Positions 17,998 through 28,070 of a DNA stretch of 64,000 bases are shown one piece after another. The stretch is from Crateriforma conspicua (GTDB lineage: Bacteria > Planctomycetota > Planctomycetia > Pirellulales > Pirellulaceae), in NCBI RefSeq assembly GCF_007752935.1, contig NZ_CP036319.1:3038001-3102000 (forward strand), written 5' to 3'. How positions within the stretch are numbered: the first letter of the stretch is position 1; every line of letters begins with the position of its first letter. The position numbers and the translations under genes were made by a program. The notes beneath the pieces are model-generated. The model was not told the origin of the DNA and made no database searches. It saw only the letters and a program-made list of their open reading frames with translations.

Positions 17998-20900
17998 GGC
18001 TTGAGCGGTTCGGCCTGCAGGCGCCGAAGCGGGACGGGACGCTGGGAACCCTGGACCCATCGGTACACGTGACCGGTTCTTAAGCCCGTCGCTTGGCCCG
18101 ACTGGCCGCCGGGCCAACGCACTTCGGCATCCACCACCGTCACACCACGGCCGACGCCGAAGTGCAATCGATTCTGGTTGCTGGATTGAAAACCATTGCC
18201 CGCCAAACGTTGACGCGTCCACTTCGATGAATCCGTTGTCACGGTCACTGAACCGCCGATCGCATCGCGATGATCGGATGTGCCGATCAACTGAAACGCG
18301 ATCGCGGAATCTGGATTCGCGTCCCCGGTACGATTGACCAACAAAGTCACGGGATCGAAAAGGTTGGTCACCACCGCATCGGTCCGGCCGTCATCATCCA
18401 CGTCCAGCGTCGCCAACGCACGTCCCAAGCGTTCCGCGGACATCGCGGGCCCCAACTGATCGGACGATTCCGCCCGGTAGCGACCGCTTGGGTCACGACG
18501 AAACAGTTGCATCGGCATCCGATACGCATGACCGCTGTGTGAAAAATCGTCGACGTTCCCGTTGGCGACCACCAATTCCAACCATCCGTCGTTGTCCGCG
18601 TCGATCCACTGGGTCCCGAACCCCAGCATTGCCATCGTCGGCTTGACCAGCCCCAACCCTTCGGTGCGGTCCGCCCACAATCCACCACTGACTTGGGAAT
18701 AGAACGTGTTGTAGTCGTCGGTAAAGTGCGTCACGTAGAGATCGATGTCACCGTCGTTGTCCGCATCATCGGCGGCAATCCCCATCGAAGCCTGCGAAAG
18801 GGAACGCCCGTCAAAGGCGACTCCGGCCAGCGCGCCTTGTTCGCGCAGCACCGTCGGCGAACCTTCCGGCGATGCCGGCGTCTGCACGGTGGTCCAAAAA
18901 TGGTTGGCCGACATGTCGTTGGCCACATAGACGTCCATTCCGCCTTGCCGGTCCAAGTCGCCGACGACCAACCCCAAGCCGCGTCCGGGGCCGCCACCGG
19001 TCTGGTTCACGTCCATGGCTGTCACGGTCGTGTCGGCCAGGCGATTCGTTCCGGTGCCCCGCCAAAACCGATCCGCTTCGCCAGGAAAAACCAGTGGCGC
19101 GCACGATCGATGTTGGTTCGTGCCTTCCCGCATGCATTTGCGGTCGATCACGTCGTCGCCACCGATGTAGTTGACCTCGAAAACATCCGCCAACGCGTCA
19201 CCGTCGATGTCCGCGATCGCCAGCGAAGTGGTCCACTGGTTACCGCCGAAGCCGAATTGCCGTGTGACGTCGCGAAACGTTCCGTCGCCGTTGTTGCGCA
19301 GCAATTGATTGCGCCCGAAATTCGCGACGATCAAATCGGGGAAGCCATCGGAATCGATATCACCGACCGCAACGCCTTGTGAAAAGAAGGCGTCACCGGT
19401 CCCGCTGGCCTCGGTCACATCAACAAACCGGCCATCGACGTTTCGGAACAATCGGTTGGTTGTCGAATCGGCCTTGCGCGGCGTCCCACCGCAAGACGTC
19501 AGCATCAAATCGGGACAACCGTCCAGGTCGTAATCGATCACGCCGGCGCCGCCACCACCGGATTGATAGATGTACAAGCCCGCTTCGCCATTTTCGGCCG
19601 GGCCGATGTCGCACACATAGTCCAAACCTCGCTCGGCCGCCTGGTCGACGAATCGAATCGGCGGACCGGTTGTGTTGACGTCCACTTCGGCGGGGCTGGT
19701 GCGACGCTCGTTGCTCAAGTCAGCCGCGATACTGGACAGATCAATCTTTCGAGCAACCAGTTTCGTGGGATCCTGCCAAGGCGTCGTGGCGGTCATTCCG
19801 GCACGGATGCGTTGGAAGACTTCCATCGCACTGGGATCAGGGTCTTGCTGCATCATCGTGGCCAGCCGGGCCCATGAGGCGGCTTCCCAAGCGCGGCCCA
19901 GCCGATCCATGGACCGGACGATCATCACCGAGGCACGCTGCGAGTGCTTCTTCCACGAAAACAAGGCTTCCACCGCGTCACGCATGGCGTTGATGTCCGC
20001 CGCACGACCTGCCACTTCGGCGGCCTGGTCGCCGCGTCCCAGTTCCGCCAACGCACCGGACAACTTGCCCAACGCCTCGCCATCATTTTCGTTCAGTCTT
20101 GCCGCATTCCAAAACGCCACCGCTGATGCCTTGACCCGGCGATTCTTTTCCGCCCAGCGTCCGACCGCCATCCAGTAGGCGGACAGACGTTTTGTCTCCG
20201 GTGTAACCGCTTGTTCCCACTGGGCGATCGGAGACGTGTCGCCGCTTTGTGGTTCAGTCGTCTCGATCAACGCCCGACCGTAATACGCGCTGGCCTCGGG
20301 GAACTCAGGGTGCTGTTGCCAAACGGACCGCAGATCATCCAGCGATTGTGCCCAGCGTCCCTCGTAAACATCGTGGCGTACCAGACTGTACCGCGGACGC
20401 AGGTCACCCGGGTTCTGTTGCAACGCGAATTCACAAATGGCACGGTCGCTTTGCGGTCGTGTGATATCGGTCAAGACGATCAGTTCGCCCATCGCGCCGA
20501 CGCCACGTTGGATCAGATACCGCAGGTGAGGTTCGGCACGATTTTCCAATCCCAGCGCCAACTGCAAACCCGCAAGGTCGGTTCGCGACTGATCCCGGGC
20601 CGGATACTGACGCACCAAGCGTTCCAAGATCTCCAGCGATTCGAAAGGACGACCCGCATTCATCCACTGCCTTGCCAACTTGTCCAGCAATTCCGCAGAG
20701 GGCGAATCGCCAGAATTCGCGGTCAAGTCGACTGCCAATTGATAGCGGTCGATCGCATCCTGGTGTGCGTTTCGTCCCGCGGCAACATCGCCGCAGACTT
20801 CGACCACCGCGGGATCGTCACCACGACGGATCAGCACGTCCGTGACCAGCGTTTCGGCCTGGTCATACTGCTCCGATGCAACCAGCTGTCGCATTTCGTC

Positions 20901-21071
20901 GATTGACGTCGACGTGTCATCGGTCGCGGATGGTGCCTGAGGTGCGGCCGCCTGCGATCCGGACGAATCGGAATCGTTGATCCCATCGCGATCGCCCTGA
21001 CATCCCAACAAGACCAGACCGCAAGTCAGCGCGGCCCACAGCCCGGTGATGCGACGGAGTGATGAATTCAT
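17994..21071 (-). CDS. TPR and CRTAC1 (FG-GAP/VCBS, ASPIC/UnbV) lipoprotein
   Basis: The 1025-residue product starts at the ATG at 21071 (MNSSLRRITG) and has a lipoprotein signal peptide with lipobox LLGC (Cys24), so it is exported. Residues about 60-450 are tetratricopeptide-like repeats (for example RPFESLEILERLVRQYPARD). From about 470 come FG-GAP/VCBS repeats with calcium-binding DxDxDG loops (VGDIDSDGFPDLIVANFG, IADIDGDALADVFE, ADDADNDGDIDLYVTHF), forming a beta-propeller. The C-terminal 80 residues are an ASPIC/UnbV domain (RLHFGVGRGVTVVDAEVRWP). Proteins of this design are abundant in planctomycetes and their function is unknown; adhesion or polymer binding is a guess. It is transcribed alone. 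Confidence 0.85.
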   Translation of the reverse strand: MNSSLRRITGLWAALTCGLVLLGCQGDRDGINDSDSSGSQAAAPQAPSATDDTSTSIDEMRQLVASEQYDQAETLVTDVLIRRGDDPAVVEVCGDVAAGRNAHQDAIDRYQLAVDLTANSGDSPSAELLDKLARQWMNAGRPFESLEILERLVRQYPARDQSRTDLAGLQLALGLENRAEPHLRYLIQRGVGAMGELIVLTDITRPQSDRAICEFALQQNPGDLRPRYSLVRHDVYEGRWAQSLDDLRSVWQQHPEFPEASAYYGRALIETTEPQSGDTSPIAQWEQAVTPETKRLSAYWMAVGRWAEKNRRVKASAVAFWNAARLNENDGEALGKLSGALAELGRGDQAAEVAGRAADINAMRDAVEALFSWKKHSQRASVMIVRSMDRLGRAWEAASWARLATMMQQDPDPSAMEVFQRIRAGMTATTPWQDPTKLVARKIDLSSIAADLSNERRTSPAEVDVNTTGPPIRFVDQAAERGLDYVCDIGPAENGEAGLYIYQSGGGGAGVIDYDLDGCPDLMLTSCGGTPRKADSTTNRLFRNVDGRFVDVTEASGTGDAFFSQGVAVGDIDSDGFPDLIVANFGRNQLLRNNGDGTFRDVTRQFGFGGNQWTTSLAIADIDGDALADVFEVNYIGGDDVIDRKCMREGTNQHRSCAPLVFPGEADRFWRGTGTNRLADTTVTAMDVNQTGGGPGRGLGLVVGDLDRQGGMDVYVANDMSANHFWTTVQTPASPEGSPTVLREQGALAGVAFDGRSLSQASMGIAADDADNDGDIDLYVTHFTDDYNTFYSQVSGGLWADRTEGLGLVKPTMAMLGFGTQWIDADNDGWLELVVANGNVDDFSHSGHAYRMPMQLFRRDPSGRYRAESSDQLGPAMSAERLGRALATLDVDDDGRTDAVVTNLFDPVTLLVNRTGDANPDSAIAFQLIGTSDHRDAIGGSVTVTTDSSKWTRQRLAGNGFQSSNQNRLHFGVGRGVTVVDAEVRWPGGQSGQATGLRTGHVYRWVQGSQRPVPLRRLQAEPLKP

Positions 21072-21144
21072 CGATCGGGGCAACGGGCGGGCGATCAAAC
21101 GTGGTGGGCAACGGGGGGACCGTCGGCGGCCGACGGCTTCGGTT

Positions 21145-21284
21145 GCCTAGGCACTGTATATCAATTGGTAACCCGAAGCGTCAGCGAGGGGCCGAAGTTA
21201 TTCATTCATCAAGAATCCCTCACTGACGCGTCGGGTTACCGTTTTCATTGGCCTTCGTGTTGAATTGAAAAACAGTGCCTAGGC
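21145..21284. repeat. Nested palindromic (MITE/REP-like) element
   Basis: The outer arms are GCCTAGGCACTGT (21145-21157) and ACAGTGCCTAGGC (21272-21284), an exact 13-bp inverted repeat. Inside, a 24-bp arm starting GGTAACCCGAAGCGTCAGCG (21167-21190) pairs with the inverse at 21217-21240 with two mismatches. The core recurs at 58828-58893. The right outer arm contains the TAG stop of the RND pump gene. There is no coding capacity, so it is a non-autonomous repeat. Confidence 0.85.
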
Positions 21285-24200
21285 CGGCGATGCGATCCCC
21301 GCGGCGCGGGCTTCTTCATCCGGGTCTTTACCAAAACCAATCTTGGCGGTGATCCAAACCAGGAAGAATCCAACCCGCGAGTATAGCAGGTACAACACCG
21401 GGACAAGCAACAGCACCAGCATCGTGGCCAGCATCAACCCGAAGGCCAAGCTGGTTGCCATCGGGATCAGCAGCTTGGCTTGGAATGATTTCTCCATCAG
21501 CAACGGGATCAGCCCCGCGATGGTGGTCAGACTGGTCAGCATGATCGGCCGGAACCGTCGACTGCCGGATTCCAACAAGGCCTCCATCACCGGGACACCA
21601 TCGCGAACACGGTGATTGATGAAGTCGATCAGCACGATCGAATCGTTGACCACCACACCGGACAAAGCGACCAGGCCGAACATGCTGAACAACGTCAACG
21701 GCAATCCCATGAACGCGTGCCCCCAAACCGCACCGATCATCCCAAACGGGACGATGGCCAGGATCAACAGCGGTTGAACGTAGCTGCGGAATTGCAACAC
21801 CAACAACACGTACATGCACACGATCGCGACGCCGAAACCGACCGCCAGGCTGCCGACCGATTCGCGGCTTTGTTCCTGTTGGCCCTCCCAACGCAATGAG
21901 ATCGCTGGATAGCGTCCGATCAATTGCGGGATGTACGACTTTTTCAGTTCACCGATGATCAAATCGGCGTTGGCGACGGTTTCGTCCAAGTCGGCCGAAA
22001 TCGTGATGCTGCGCAACTGATCGACTCGGTTGATTTCCGAAAAGCCACGTCGCAATTCGATGTCGGCCAGTTCGGTGATCGGTCGTTCTTGGCCGTCTTC
22101 ACCACGGACACGAATTTCACGGAAGTTGACCAGGCTGCTGCGTTCTTCTTCGGGGTATCGCACCATCAATTTGACTTCGTGGCGTCCACGCTGCAGCCGC
22201 ATTGCTTCTGCACCAAAGTACGTGTTGCGAACGGTTTCGCCCAAGTCGGTCGCGGTGATGCCGGTCGCTTTCGCGGTGTCTTTGACCTTGAACTGGAACT
22301 CCCACTTGCCCGGCGTGTTGTCGTCGCTGATGTCGAAGACGCCGTTGTATTCGGCCAGCTTGACTTTCAAATCCTCGGTCGCGGCCAGCAACTGTTCGAC
22401 ATCATCGCTGGGGGCCAAGACTTTGAACTCGATCGCTTTTCCGCCCGGTCCCACACCGATGGTGCCAAAGTTGATACGGTCGACGCCTGCGATTTCGCCG
22501 ACCTTGCGTCGCCAGCGGGCGATGATGTCATCGCTGTGGGTTTCGCGATACTTGGTGTCATAAAGTTCGACAAAGACTTGGCCGACGTGGCTGCCGCTGC
22601 CGCCGCCACCGGTTTGATTTTGCGTGTTGGTGACGGTCCCCAGTTCGCGATACGTCAACTTGACCGGACCCTGCCACTGGGACACGTGGATGGTGCTGTC
22701 GGTCGCGGCCTTGGCTTTCAGCTCTTCCGGCGTCGTGCCCTTTTCGGCTGCCTTTTCGATCGCGATTTCGCGGCTGACTTCGCGGATCGACCGTTCCATC
22801 AAATTGGTCGCTTCTTCGCTGTCGGTTGCCGGCGTGCCGTCGGGGAATCGCAACGAACCCTGCAACAGATTGTTGTCCGTTTTGGGGAACAGAATCGACG
22901 GGACGATGCCGCTGCGGATCATCCCCGCGGTGACCAAGAACATGGCAAAAGCCGTGGCGATCGGGATCGCCGGATTACGCAATCCGAACGCCAGTACCGG
23001 CATATAGACGCGTCGCCGAAACAGGTCCATCGACTCGGTCGCACGGTCTGACAACCAGCCCAGCGCCAAACCCAGCGGCCGAATGGGATACAGGATCACG
23101 TTGATCAAGCGGAAAAACCCGGCATGGGTGTGTGCCAAGTGGCTGGGCAGAACAAACGTGCTTTCCCAAAGCGAGATGATCAGCATGGCGATCACCGCAA
23201 ACGGGATCACCGCCATGAATTTGCCCATCACGCCGCTGACGAAAAACATCGGTGCGAAAGCGATCACCGTCGTGGCGATCGACGCGGCGACGCTGGGAAA
23301 AACTTCCAATGTGCCATCGATCGCGGCATCATGAAACGATTTGCCCATCTGGCGATGGGCGTAAATGTTTTCGCCAATCACGATCGCGTCATCAACGACG
23401 ATCCCAAGAGCCACCAAGAACGAAAACATGCTGAGCATGTTCAGCGTCTGGTCGCCCAGCGATAGCGCCGCACCTGCACCCAGAATCGAGATTGGAATTC
23501 CCAAGGCGACCCAAAACGCCAGACGTAATTCCAAAAACAGCGCCAGCACCAAGAAAACCAGGCACAAACCCGACGCACCGTTACGCAACAACAACGACAG
23601 ACGGTCGCGAACGTCGGTGCTGGTGTCGCCCCAAACCGCGAACCGATAACCGGGCGGCAGTTGACGCTGGTCGACGTACTCGTGCACTTGATCGACAAGC
23701 GTCAAAAGGTCTTCCGATTTTGTCCGCTCGACGTTGACGACCATCGCGGGTTCGCCGTTGATCTCGCCACCCGCGGTGACGTCTTCGAACTCATCGCGAA
23801 CCGTGCCGATGTCGTTGACGGTCAGCACAACACCGCCGGGCTGGGTGATCAGCGGCAACTTGCCGATTTCTTCGCCGATCCGTCCTTTGTTCTTTGCACG
23901 CAGCAAGACCTCTTGGCCGTCGGATTTCAACTGGCCGCCGGGCAATTCGACGTTACGCTGTCGCAGGATCGAAGCGATCTGGCCCAGTGACAATCCGTAT
24001 TGCCTCAGTTGGGCTTCGGGGATCTCAACATCGATCTGAAACGGTTTGGTGCCCATGATCGAAGCGGATGACACCGCCGGCAGCATCAACACGTCGTCGC
24101 GGACTTGTTCGGCAATGTCACGCAGCGCCAATTCGCTTTCGATGGATCGATCGTCCGGGCCGATGATTCCGATGCGAATGGCCGCTTCGCGGAACGTGAT

Positions 24201-24593
24201 CTGCTGGATTTGTGGGTCTTCGGCCAAAACCGGAAAGCTGGGAATTCGGTTGACTTCGCGGTCGATTTCCGCCAGCACTTTTTGCACGTCGTCGACGTTG
24301 GAATTCAATTCGGCCAGCACCGAACCGCTGCCTTCTTGAGCGATCGAGGTGACCTTTTTGATGCCGTCGATCGATCGAATGGCTTCTTCGATCTTTTGAC
24401 AGATCGCTTCTTCGGTGTCCTTGGGCGTCGCACCGGGATAGGGTACTTGGACCAGGACGATTTCGAGTTCGAATTCCGGGAACACTTCGCGTCGCATGTT
24501 CACCAGACAAGCGCCGCCGACCAACATCAAGGCCAGCATCAAGACGTTCATTCCCGGCGCATTTTCGATTGCCCTGCGAATCACTCCTTTCAT
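21279..24593 (-). CDS. RND efflux transporter permease
   Basis: The 1104-residue product is an AcrB/CusA-type inner-membrane pump driven by the proton gradient. An N-terminal helix is followed by a large periplasmic domain, six helices, a second periplasmic domain and six more helices. TM4 carries the paired aspartates needed for proton transport (ALGIVVDDAIVIGEN). The start is the ATG at 24593, overlapping the stop of the adaptor gene (ATGA), so the two are translationally coupled. No outer-membrane factor gene follows. The stop codon lies within the arm of a palindromic repeat. Sequence alone does not fix the substrate (drug, metal or lipid). Confidence 0.93.
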   Translation of the reverse strand: MKGVIRRAIENAPGMNVLMLALMLVGGACLVNMRREVFPEFELEIVLVQVPYPGATPKDTEEAICQKIEEAIRSIDGIKKVTSIAQEGSGSVLAELNSNVDDVQKVLAEIDREVNRIPSFPVLAEDPQIQQITFREAAIRIGIIGPDDRSIESELALRDIAEQVRDDVLMLPAVSSASIMGTKPFQIDVEIPEAQLRQYGLSLGQIASILRQRNVELPGGQLKSDGQEVLLRAKNKGRIGEEIGKLPLITQPGGVVLTVNDIGTVRDEFEDVTAGGEINGEPAMVVNVERTKSEDLLTLVDQVHEYVDQRQLPPGYRFAVWGDTSTDVRDRLSLLLRNGASGLCLVFLVLALFLELRLAFWVALGIPISILGAGAALSLGDQTLNMLSMFSFLVALGIVVDDAIVIGENIYAHRQMGKSFHDAAIDGTLEVFPSVAASIATTVIAFAPMFFVSGVMGKFMAVIPFAVIAMLIISLWESTFVLPSHLAHTHAGFFRLINVILYPIRPLGLALGWLSDRATESMDLFRRRVYMPVLAFGLRNPAIPIATAFAMFLVTAGMIRSGIVPSILFPKTDNNLLQGSLRFPDGTPATDSEEATNLMERSIREVSREIAIEKAAEKGTTPEELKAKAATDSTIHVSQWQGPVKLTYRELGTVTNTQNQTGGGGSGSHVGQVFVELYDTKYRETHSDDIIARWRRKVGEIAGVDRINFGTIGVGPGGKAIEFKVLAPSDDVEQLLAATEDLKVKLAEYNGVFDISDDNTPGKWEFQFKVKDTAKATGITATDLGETVRNTYFGAEAMRLQRGRHEVKLMVRYPEEERSSLVNFREIRVRGEDGQERPITELADIELRRGFSEINRVDQLRSITISADLDETVANADLIIGELKKSYIPQLIGRYPAISLRWEGQQEQSRESVGSLAVGFGVAIVCMYVLLVLQFRSYVQPLLILAIVPFGMIGAVWGHAFMGLPLTLFSMFGLVALSGVVVNDSIVLIDFINHRVRDGVPVMEALLESGSRRFRPIMLTSLTTIAGLIPLLMEKSFQAKLLIPMATSLAFGLMLATMLVLLLVPVLYLLYSRVGFFLVWITAKIGFGKDPDEEARAAGIASPA

Positions 24594-26434
24594 TCTTGCG
24601 TCTCCGACTTCGCGGGTGCGGCGGCGTTTGCGTCAGGCTTGGTCGTTCGAGCGGGCAAACCGCTTCGCGGAATCGCGGGCAACGGCGACAGCACGACCAT
24701 CGACCCGTCGGTGATGTCACCGTCGGGGATTTCGCAAATCCACCAATCCGTGGTTTCGGCGACGAACGAATCATCCCTTTCGGTGGCTTCCGCTGTGACC
24801 GAATCAGACGGAGCGAACTTGGGGTTCAAGCGATCGACCGGGATGATCGATTCGACCACCTTCACACGTCCAGGAATCCAGCGACTGGGATCGAAACCGT
24901 TGTCGTTGGCGTCTTTGGTATCTGCGTTCGTCGATTGGGAAGGTTCATTGTCCGACGCGACGACGGTCTCCGGTGCAACGTCCTGGCTTTCCTCGGAACT
25001 CGGCAAGTCGAAGACGGATTCGTCGGCGGAAAAGTGCCACAGGCGATTGCCCGGTTTGATCGCCTTTTCGGGAATCACGTACAGCGGCACATTCGGTTTT
25101 AAGTGCAGGCGAACGGTCACAAACATGCCTCGCACCAAAGCCGTGGGGCCGGCCGTGTGATGGACCTGTCCCGTCGCATCACGGTATTCCGAGGGGGCAT
25201 CCACCAGAATGCGAACCGGAACCGTGCGTGTCGCTGCATCCAATCCAATGCCGTCGAAACCCATCAGGTGTCCGTCCCAGCGGTACACCGCGCGGCGTCC
25301 AGACATCTCGTATTCGATCGTTGCCGGCGTGTTGGGCAACTGGTAACCCTGGCCGGGGCCGGTCAAGTCGGCCGATGCGGCGCCGGAACCGTTGGCGTTT
25401 TCGCCGCCGGAATCCGTGCGGTTTTGCGTCGTCAGCCAATACACCTGGTCCATTCGCAATTGCGCGGCGACTTCCACCTTGGACGTGTCTTCGATCGTAA
25501 CGATCGTATTTCCGCGATTGACGAAAGTGTTCAACTCGGCATCTTCGCGAACGATCACCCCGTCAATTGGCGCGGTGATTTCGGTCCGCTGCAGATTAAC
25601 CTCGGCCGATCGCAGCTGGGTTTCAGCCAGTCGCAGCGAAGCCTGCAGCGTCATCAACCGTTTCTGTTGGAGGCTCAGCTGGTTTTCCAGCGTTACGATC
25701 TGTTGGTTGGCGGCCAAGACGGCACGCTGGGCTTGATCAATTTCCCCTTGGCTGGCGAATCCCTTGGGCAGCGATTGTTGACGCTTCAATTCCCGGGTTT
25801 GCAGTTCCAAGTCGTCTTTGGCAACGTCGATCAAACGCTGCGTGCCCAGCGATTCTTGTTCGGTTTCGCGAATCGATTGATAGGCTTGTTCTCTTTGCCG
25901 TGTCAGCCGTTCGACTTCCAGTTCGTAATCCGTCTTGTCGATCCGCATCAGCACGGTGCCGGCTTTGACCACGCTGCCCGCTTCGCACAAATCGGATTTG
26001 TAGACGATTCGTCCGGCGACTTCCGTCGCAATGGTGACTTCGCGATACGGAACGACGGTGCCGTCGACCGTTAAATCCAGTTCACCGCCAAGCGTTTCCA
26101 GGGATTGCACCTGAGCCACGTTGATCGATGGCATCCGCATCATCTGGGACGCGCGATCCGAGCCCGGCAACGGCTGCGTTTCCGGTGTCGCGGATCCCAG
26201 TGCAATCATCACCGCGGCGCCGGCGGCCAACAGCAACAGCGGCACCACGACGTTGAACAACAGCAAGAACAGCATTCTCGATCCGCGAGAATGTGATCTG
26301 GGCAGGGGCGGCACCGTTTCGTCGAAGGTGATGTCTTCGGCGCGCAAGGTATCGTCGCTCGGTCCGACGTTCTTGCCGGCGGCTGTTCGATCGTTGTCCG
26401 GATCGGCAACGGTGGGTGAAGCCGTAGAATCCAT
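24590..26434 (-). CDS. RND efflux periplasmic adaptor (membrane-fusion protein)
   Basis: The 614-residue protein begins at the ATG at 26434. After a cytoplasmic N-terminus of about 50 residues comes a membrane anchor (LLFNVVVPLLLLAAGAAVMI). Then follow a split biotinyl-lipoyl domain (YREVTIATEVAGRIVYKS and ITAPIDGVIVREDAELN), a long coiled-coil hairpin of about 120 residues between its halves, and beta-barrel domains. A Ser/Asp-rich insertion of about 60 residues sits in the C-terminal part. It joins the pump to an outer-membrane channel. It lies 76 bp after the TetR gene and overlaps the pump gene by 4 bp, forming an operon. Confidence 0.92.
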   Translation of the reverse strand: MDSTASPTVADPDNDRTAAGKNVGPSDDTLRAEDITFDETVPPLPRSHSRGSRMLFLLLFNVVVPLLLLAAGAAVMIALGSATPETQPLPGSDRASQMMRMPSINVAQVQSLETLGGELDLTVDGTVVPYREVTIATEVAGRIVYKSDLCEAGSVVKAGTVLMRIDKTDYELEVERLTRQREQAYQSIRETEQESLGTQRLIDVAKDDLELQTRELKRQQSLPKGFASQGEIDQAQRAVLAANQQIVTLENQLSLQQKRLMTLQASLRLAETQLRSAEVNLQRTEITAPIDGVIVREDAELNTFVNRGNTIVTIEDTSKVEVAAQLRMDQVYWLTTQNRTDSGGENANGSGAASADLTGPGQGYQLPNTPATIEYEMSGRRAVYRWDGHLMGFDGIGLDAATRTVPVRILVDAPSEYRDATGQVHHTAGPTALVRGMFVTVRLHLKPNVPLYVIPEKAIKPGNRLWHFSADESVFDLPSSEESQDVAPETVVASDNEPSQSTNADTKDANDNGFDPSRWIPGRVKVVESIIPVDRLNPKFAPSDSVTAEATERDDSFVAETTDWWICEIPDGDITDGSMVVLSPLPAIPRSGLPARTTKPDANAAAPAKSETQE

Positions 26435-26510
26435 GTGTCGTTTGGTCAGCGAATGGAAGAAAGGGAATGGTTCGTTGGAACGTCAGGCGGTCTGGCCGCC
26501 GACGCTGTCA

Positions 26511-27278
26511 TCAGCAGGACGAATCACTGGGCAGTGTTTCGACCGAAACCTGGGTGGAATCGTGTGGCGGTTCGGCGTCGCCGGCGAAATGGCCGTGGCG
26601 ATACGATTCGATGGCCGCCGACATCACACCGCAGATGTGATCCGCCAGTGCATCGATGTCCATCACGGCGTCGATCTGACTTGGTGTCAACAAATGTGGA
26701 ATCGTGGGATCGCCGATTCGGTAGTAAACACATTGGCCGATCAAGCTGAACACCATCCGGTGCACGGTCGCTTCGTCCGCCTGTGGCCCCATCAATTGAC
26801 CCAATGTGGACTTCATCAGTTCGAACATTGGGCGGAAGTATTCGTGAACAATTTGCGAAAAAACGACCGTCGGCTGCTGAAACTCACGCATCATCAACCG
26901 GTGTTGCCAGCCGTTTTCGTCACAGGCCAGCATCCGGGACAGGATCGTTTGGACGATCGGACGCAGCACGATCATGGGCGGCTGGCCCGCCGGTGGCGTC
27001 TGGATGACGGGCGCCGGAAAGCGTTTTTCGCGTTCCGATCGCATCTGGGCGATGACCGCCCGGTACAAGCCCAGCTTGTCGCCGAAGTGATAGGAAACAC
27101 TGGCCACATTGGTCTGGGCCGCATTGGCGATCTCGCGCAACGTTGCCCCTTGAAACCCCTTTTCCGCGAAGATCGGCCCGGCGTGCTGCAGCAATCGGGT
27201 GGCGGATTCGCCCAGCGGCCCCGTGCGATGGGGAACCGCGGCGCTGTCGATCAATGACGGATCGGCGGACTGATTCAA
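26511..27278 (-). CDS. TetR/AcrR family transcriptional repressor
   Basis: The 255-residue protein starts at a TTG (27278). The N-terminal helix-turn-helix is clear: GPIFAEKGFQGATLREIANA, then VASVSYHFGDKLGLYRAVI. The C-terminal ligand domain resembles the AcrR/CecR type (DUF1956-like, MREFQQPTVVFSQIVHEYF). It is the first gene of the efflux operon and very likely represses it and itself. Two AAAC-N4-GTTT dyads lie 51-75 bp upstream of the start. Confidence 0.9.
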   Translation of the reverse strand: MNQSADPSLIDSAAVPHRTGPLGESATRLLQHAGPIFAEKGFQGATLREIANAAQTNVASVSYHFGDKLGLYRAVIAQMRSEREKRFPAPVIQTPPAGQPPMIVLRPIVQTILSRMLACDENGWQHRLMMREFQQPTVVFSQIVHEYFRPMFELMKSTLGQLMGPQADEATVHRMVFSLIGQCVYYRIGDPTIPHLLTPSQIDAVMDIDALADHICGVMSAAIESYRHGHFAGDAEPPHDSTQVSVETLPSDSSC

Positions 27279-27325
27279 AGCGTGACCGTGATCGGATGAG
27301 GCGACAAGGAAACGAGGACGAGCGA

Positions 27326-27356
27326 TTTAAACGTCTGTTTAAAACAATCGTTTAAA
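27326..27356. promoter_or_regulatory. Tandem dyad operator upstream of the TetR gene
   Basis: Two copies of AAAC-N4-GTTT (27329-27340 and 27342-27353), with centres 13 bp apart, are embedded in three TTTAAA blocks. The first extends to a perfect TTTAAAC-N4-GTTTAAA. Palindromes of this size upstream of a TetR gene are the usual repressor site; assignment is inference. Confidence 0.6.
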
Positions 27357-27533
27357 CCCAGGCCTTGTCCAGACGGATCGCCGAAAAAAAACGATTTTCC
27401 CGTCAGATTTCATCAAGCGGGTGACTTCGCGGGCGAAAGCCGGTGTTGCCTCGCGGGCCAACGGCGTGGTAGTGCCAACGCTGCTGTCGTTTCCCATTGC
27501 TCGTTTGGCCCGATTCGCCGGAATCGAACCGTG

Positions 27534-28022
27534 ATGCCGTTTTTGCCACAACGATTATCGCCACTCGGCCAGTGCCCGTCGGTCCGCCGATGCCCACCGG
27601 TCGTGCGTCGGTTGTGCACGCTTGGCGTCGTGTTGCTGATTCCGATCGCCGCCAGCGGCTGTGTGCGTCGTCGAATGACGGTCCGCACCCATCCGGCCGG
27701 GGCCCAGGTCTCGGTGGACAATCAGGTGATCGGAACGTCGCCGGCGGCGACCCCGTTTGTCTACTATGGCACCCGTGAAATTCGCATCGAAAAACCCGGC
27801 TTTCGGACCGAGACGATCCGCAAGAATATCCGACCGCCCTGGTACCAGTGGCCGGTGGTGGAATTCTTTAGCGAAACATTGTGGCCGGGTGAACTGCGCG
27901 ACGAACGGATCGTGGACGTGCAATTGGTCCCCGAAGAAATGCAGCCCACCGAGACGGTCGTCCAACGTGCCGATGATTTGCGGGATCAATCACGCAGCGG
28001 CATCGTCACCGTCGGTCAGTAG
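27534..28022 (+). CDS. PEGA-domain lipoprotein
   Basis: The 162-residue product uses the ATG at 27534 (a GTG precedes it by one codon). A lipoprotein signal with lipobox AASGC (Cys43) is seen after an arginine-containing N-terminus. Residues about 48-110 form a PEGA domain (MTVRTHPAGAQVSVDNQVIG...TPFVYYGTREIRIEKPGF), a small surface-associated beta-fold. The rest is polar. It is probably attached to a membrane; the function of PEGA proteins is not defined. It lies 48 bp upstream of a large membrane protein gene and may be co-transcribed with it. Confidence 0.8.
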   Translation: MPFLPQRLSPLGQCPSVRRCPPVVRRLCTLGVVLLIPIAASGCVRRRMTVRTHPAGAQVSVDNQVIGTSPAATPFVYYGTREIRIEKPGFRTETIRKNIRPPWYQWPVVEFFSETLWPGELRDERIVDVQLVPEEMQPTETVVQRADDLRDQSRSGIVTVGQ

Positions 28023-28070
28023 CGTCGCGGCGCTGGGCGTTGTCGACAAACCAATCCAGCGACCGGCGTG

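Noticed and set aside
21145-21284. Insertion sequence
   Set aside because: Only 140 bp and no transposase; at most a non-autonomous element.
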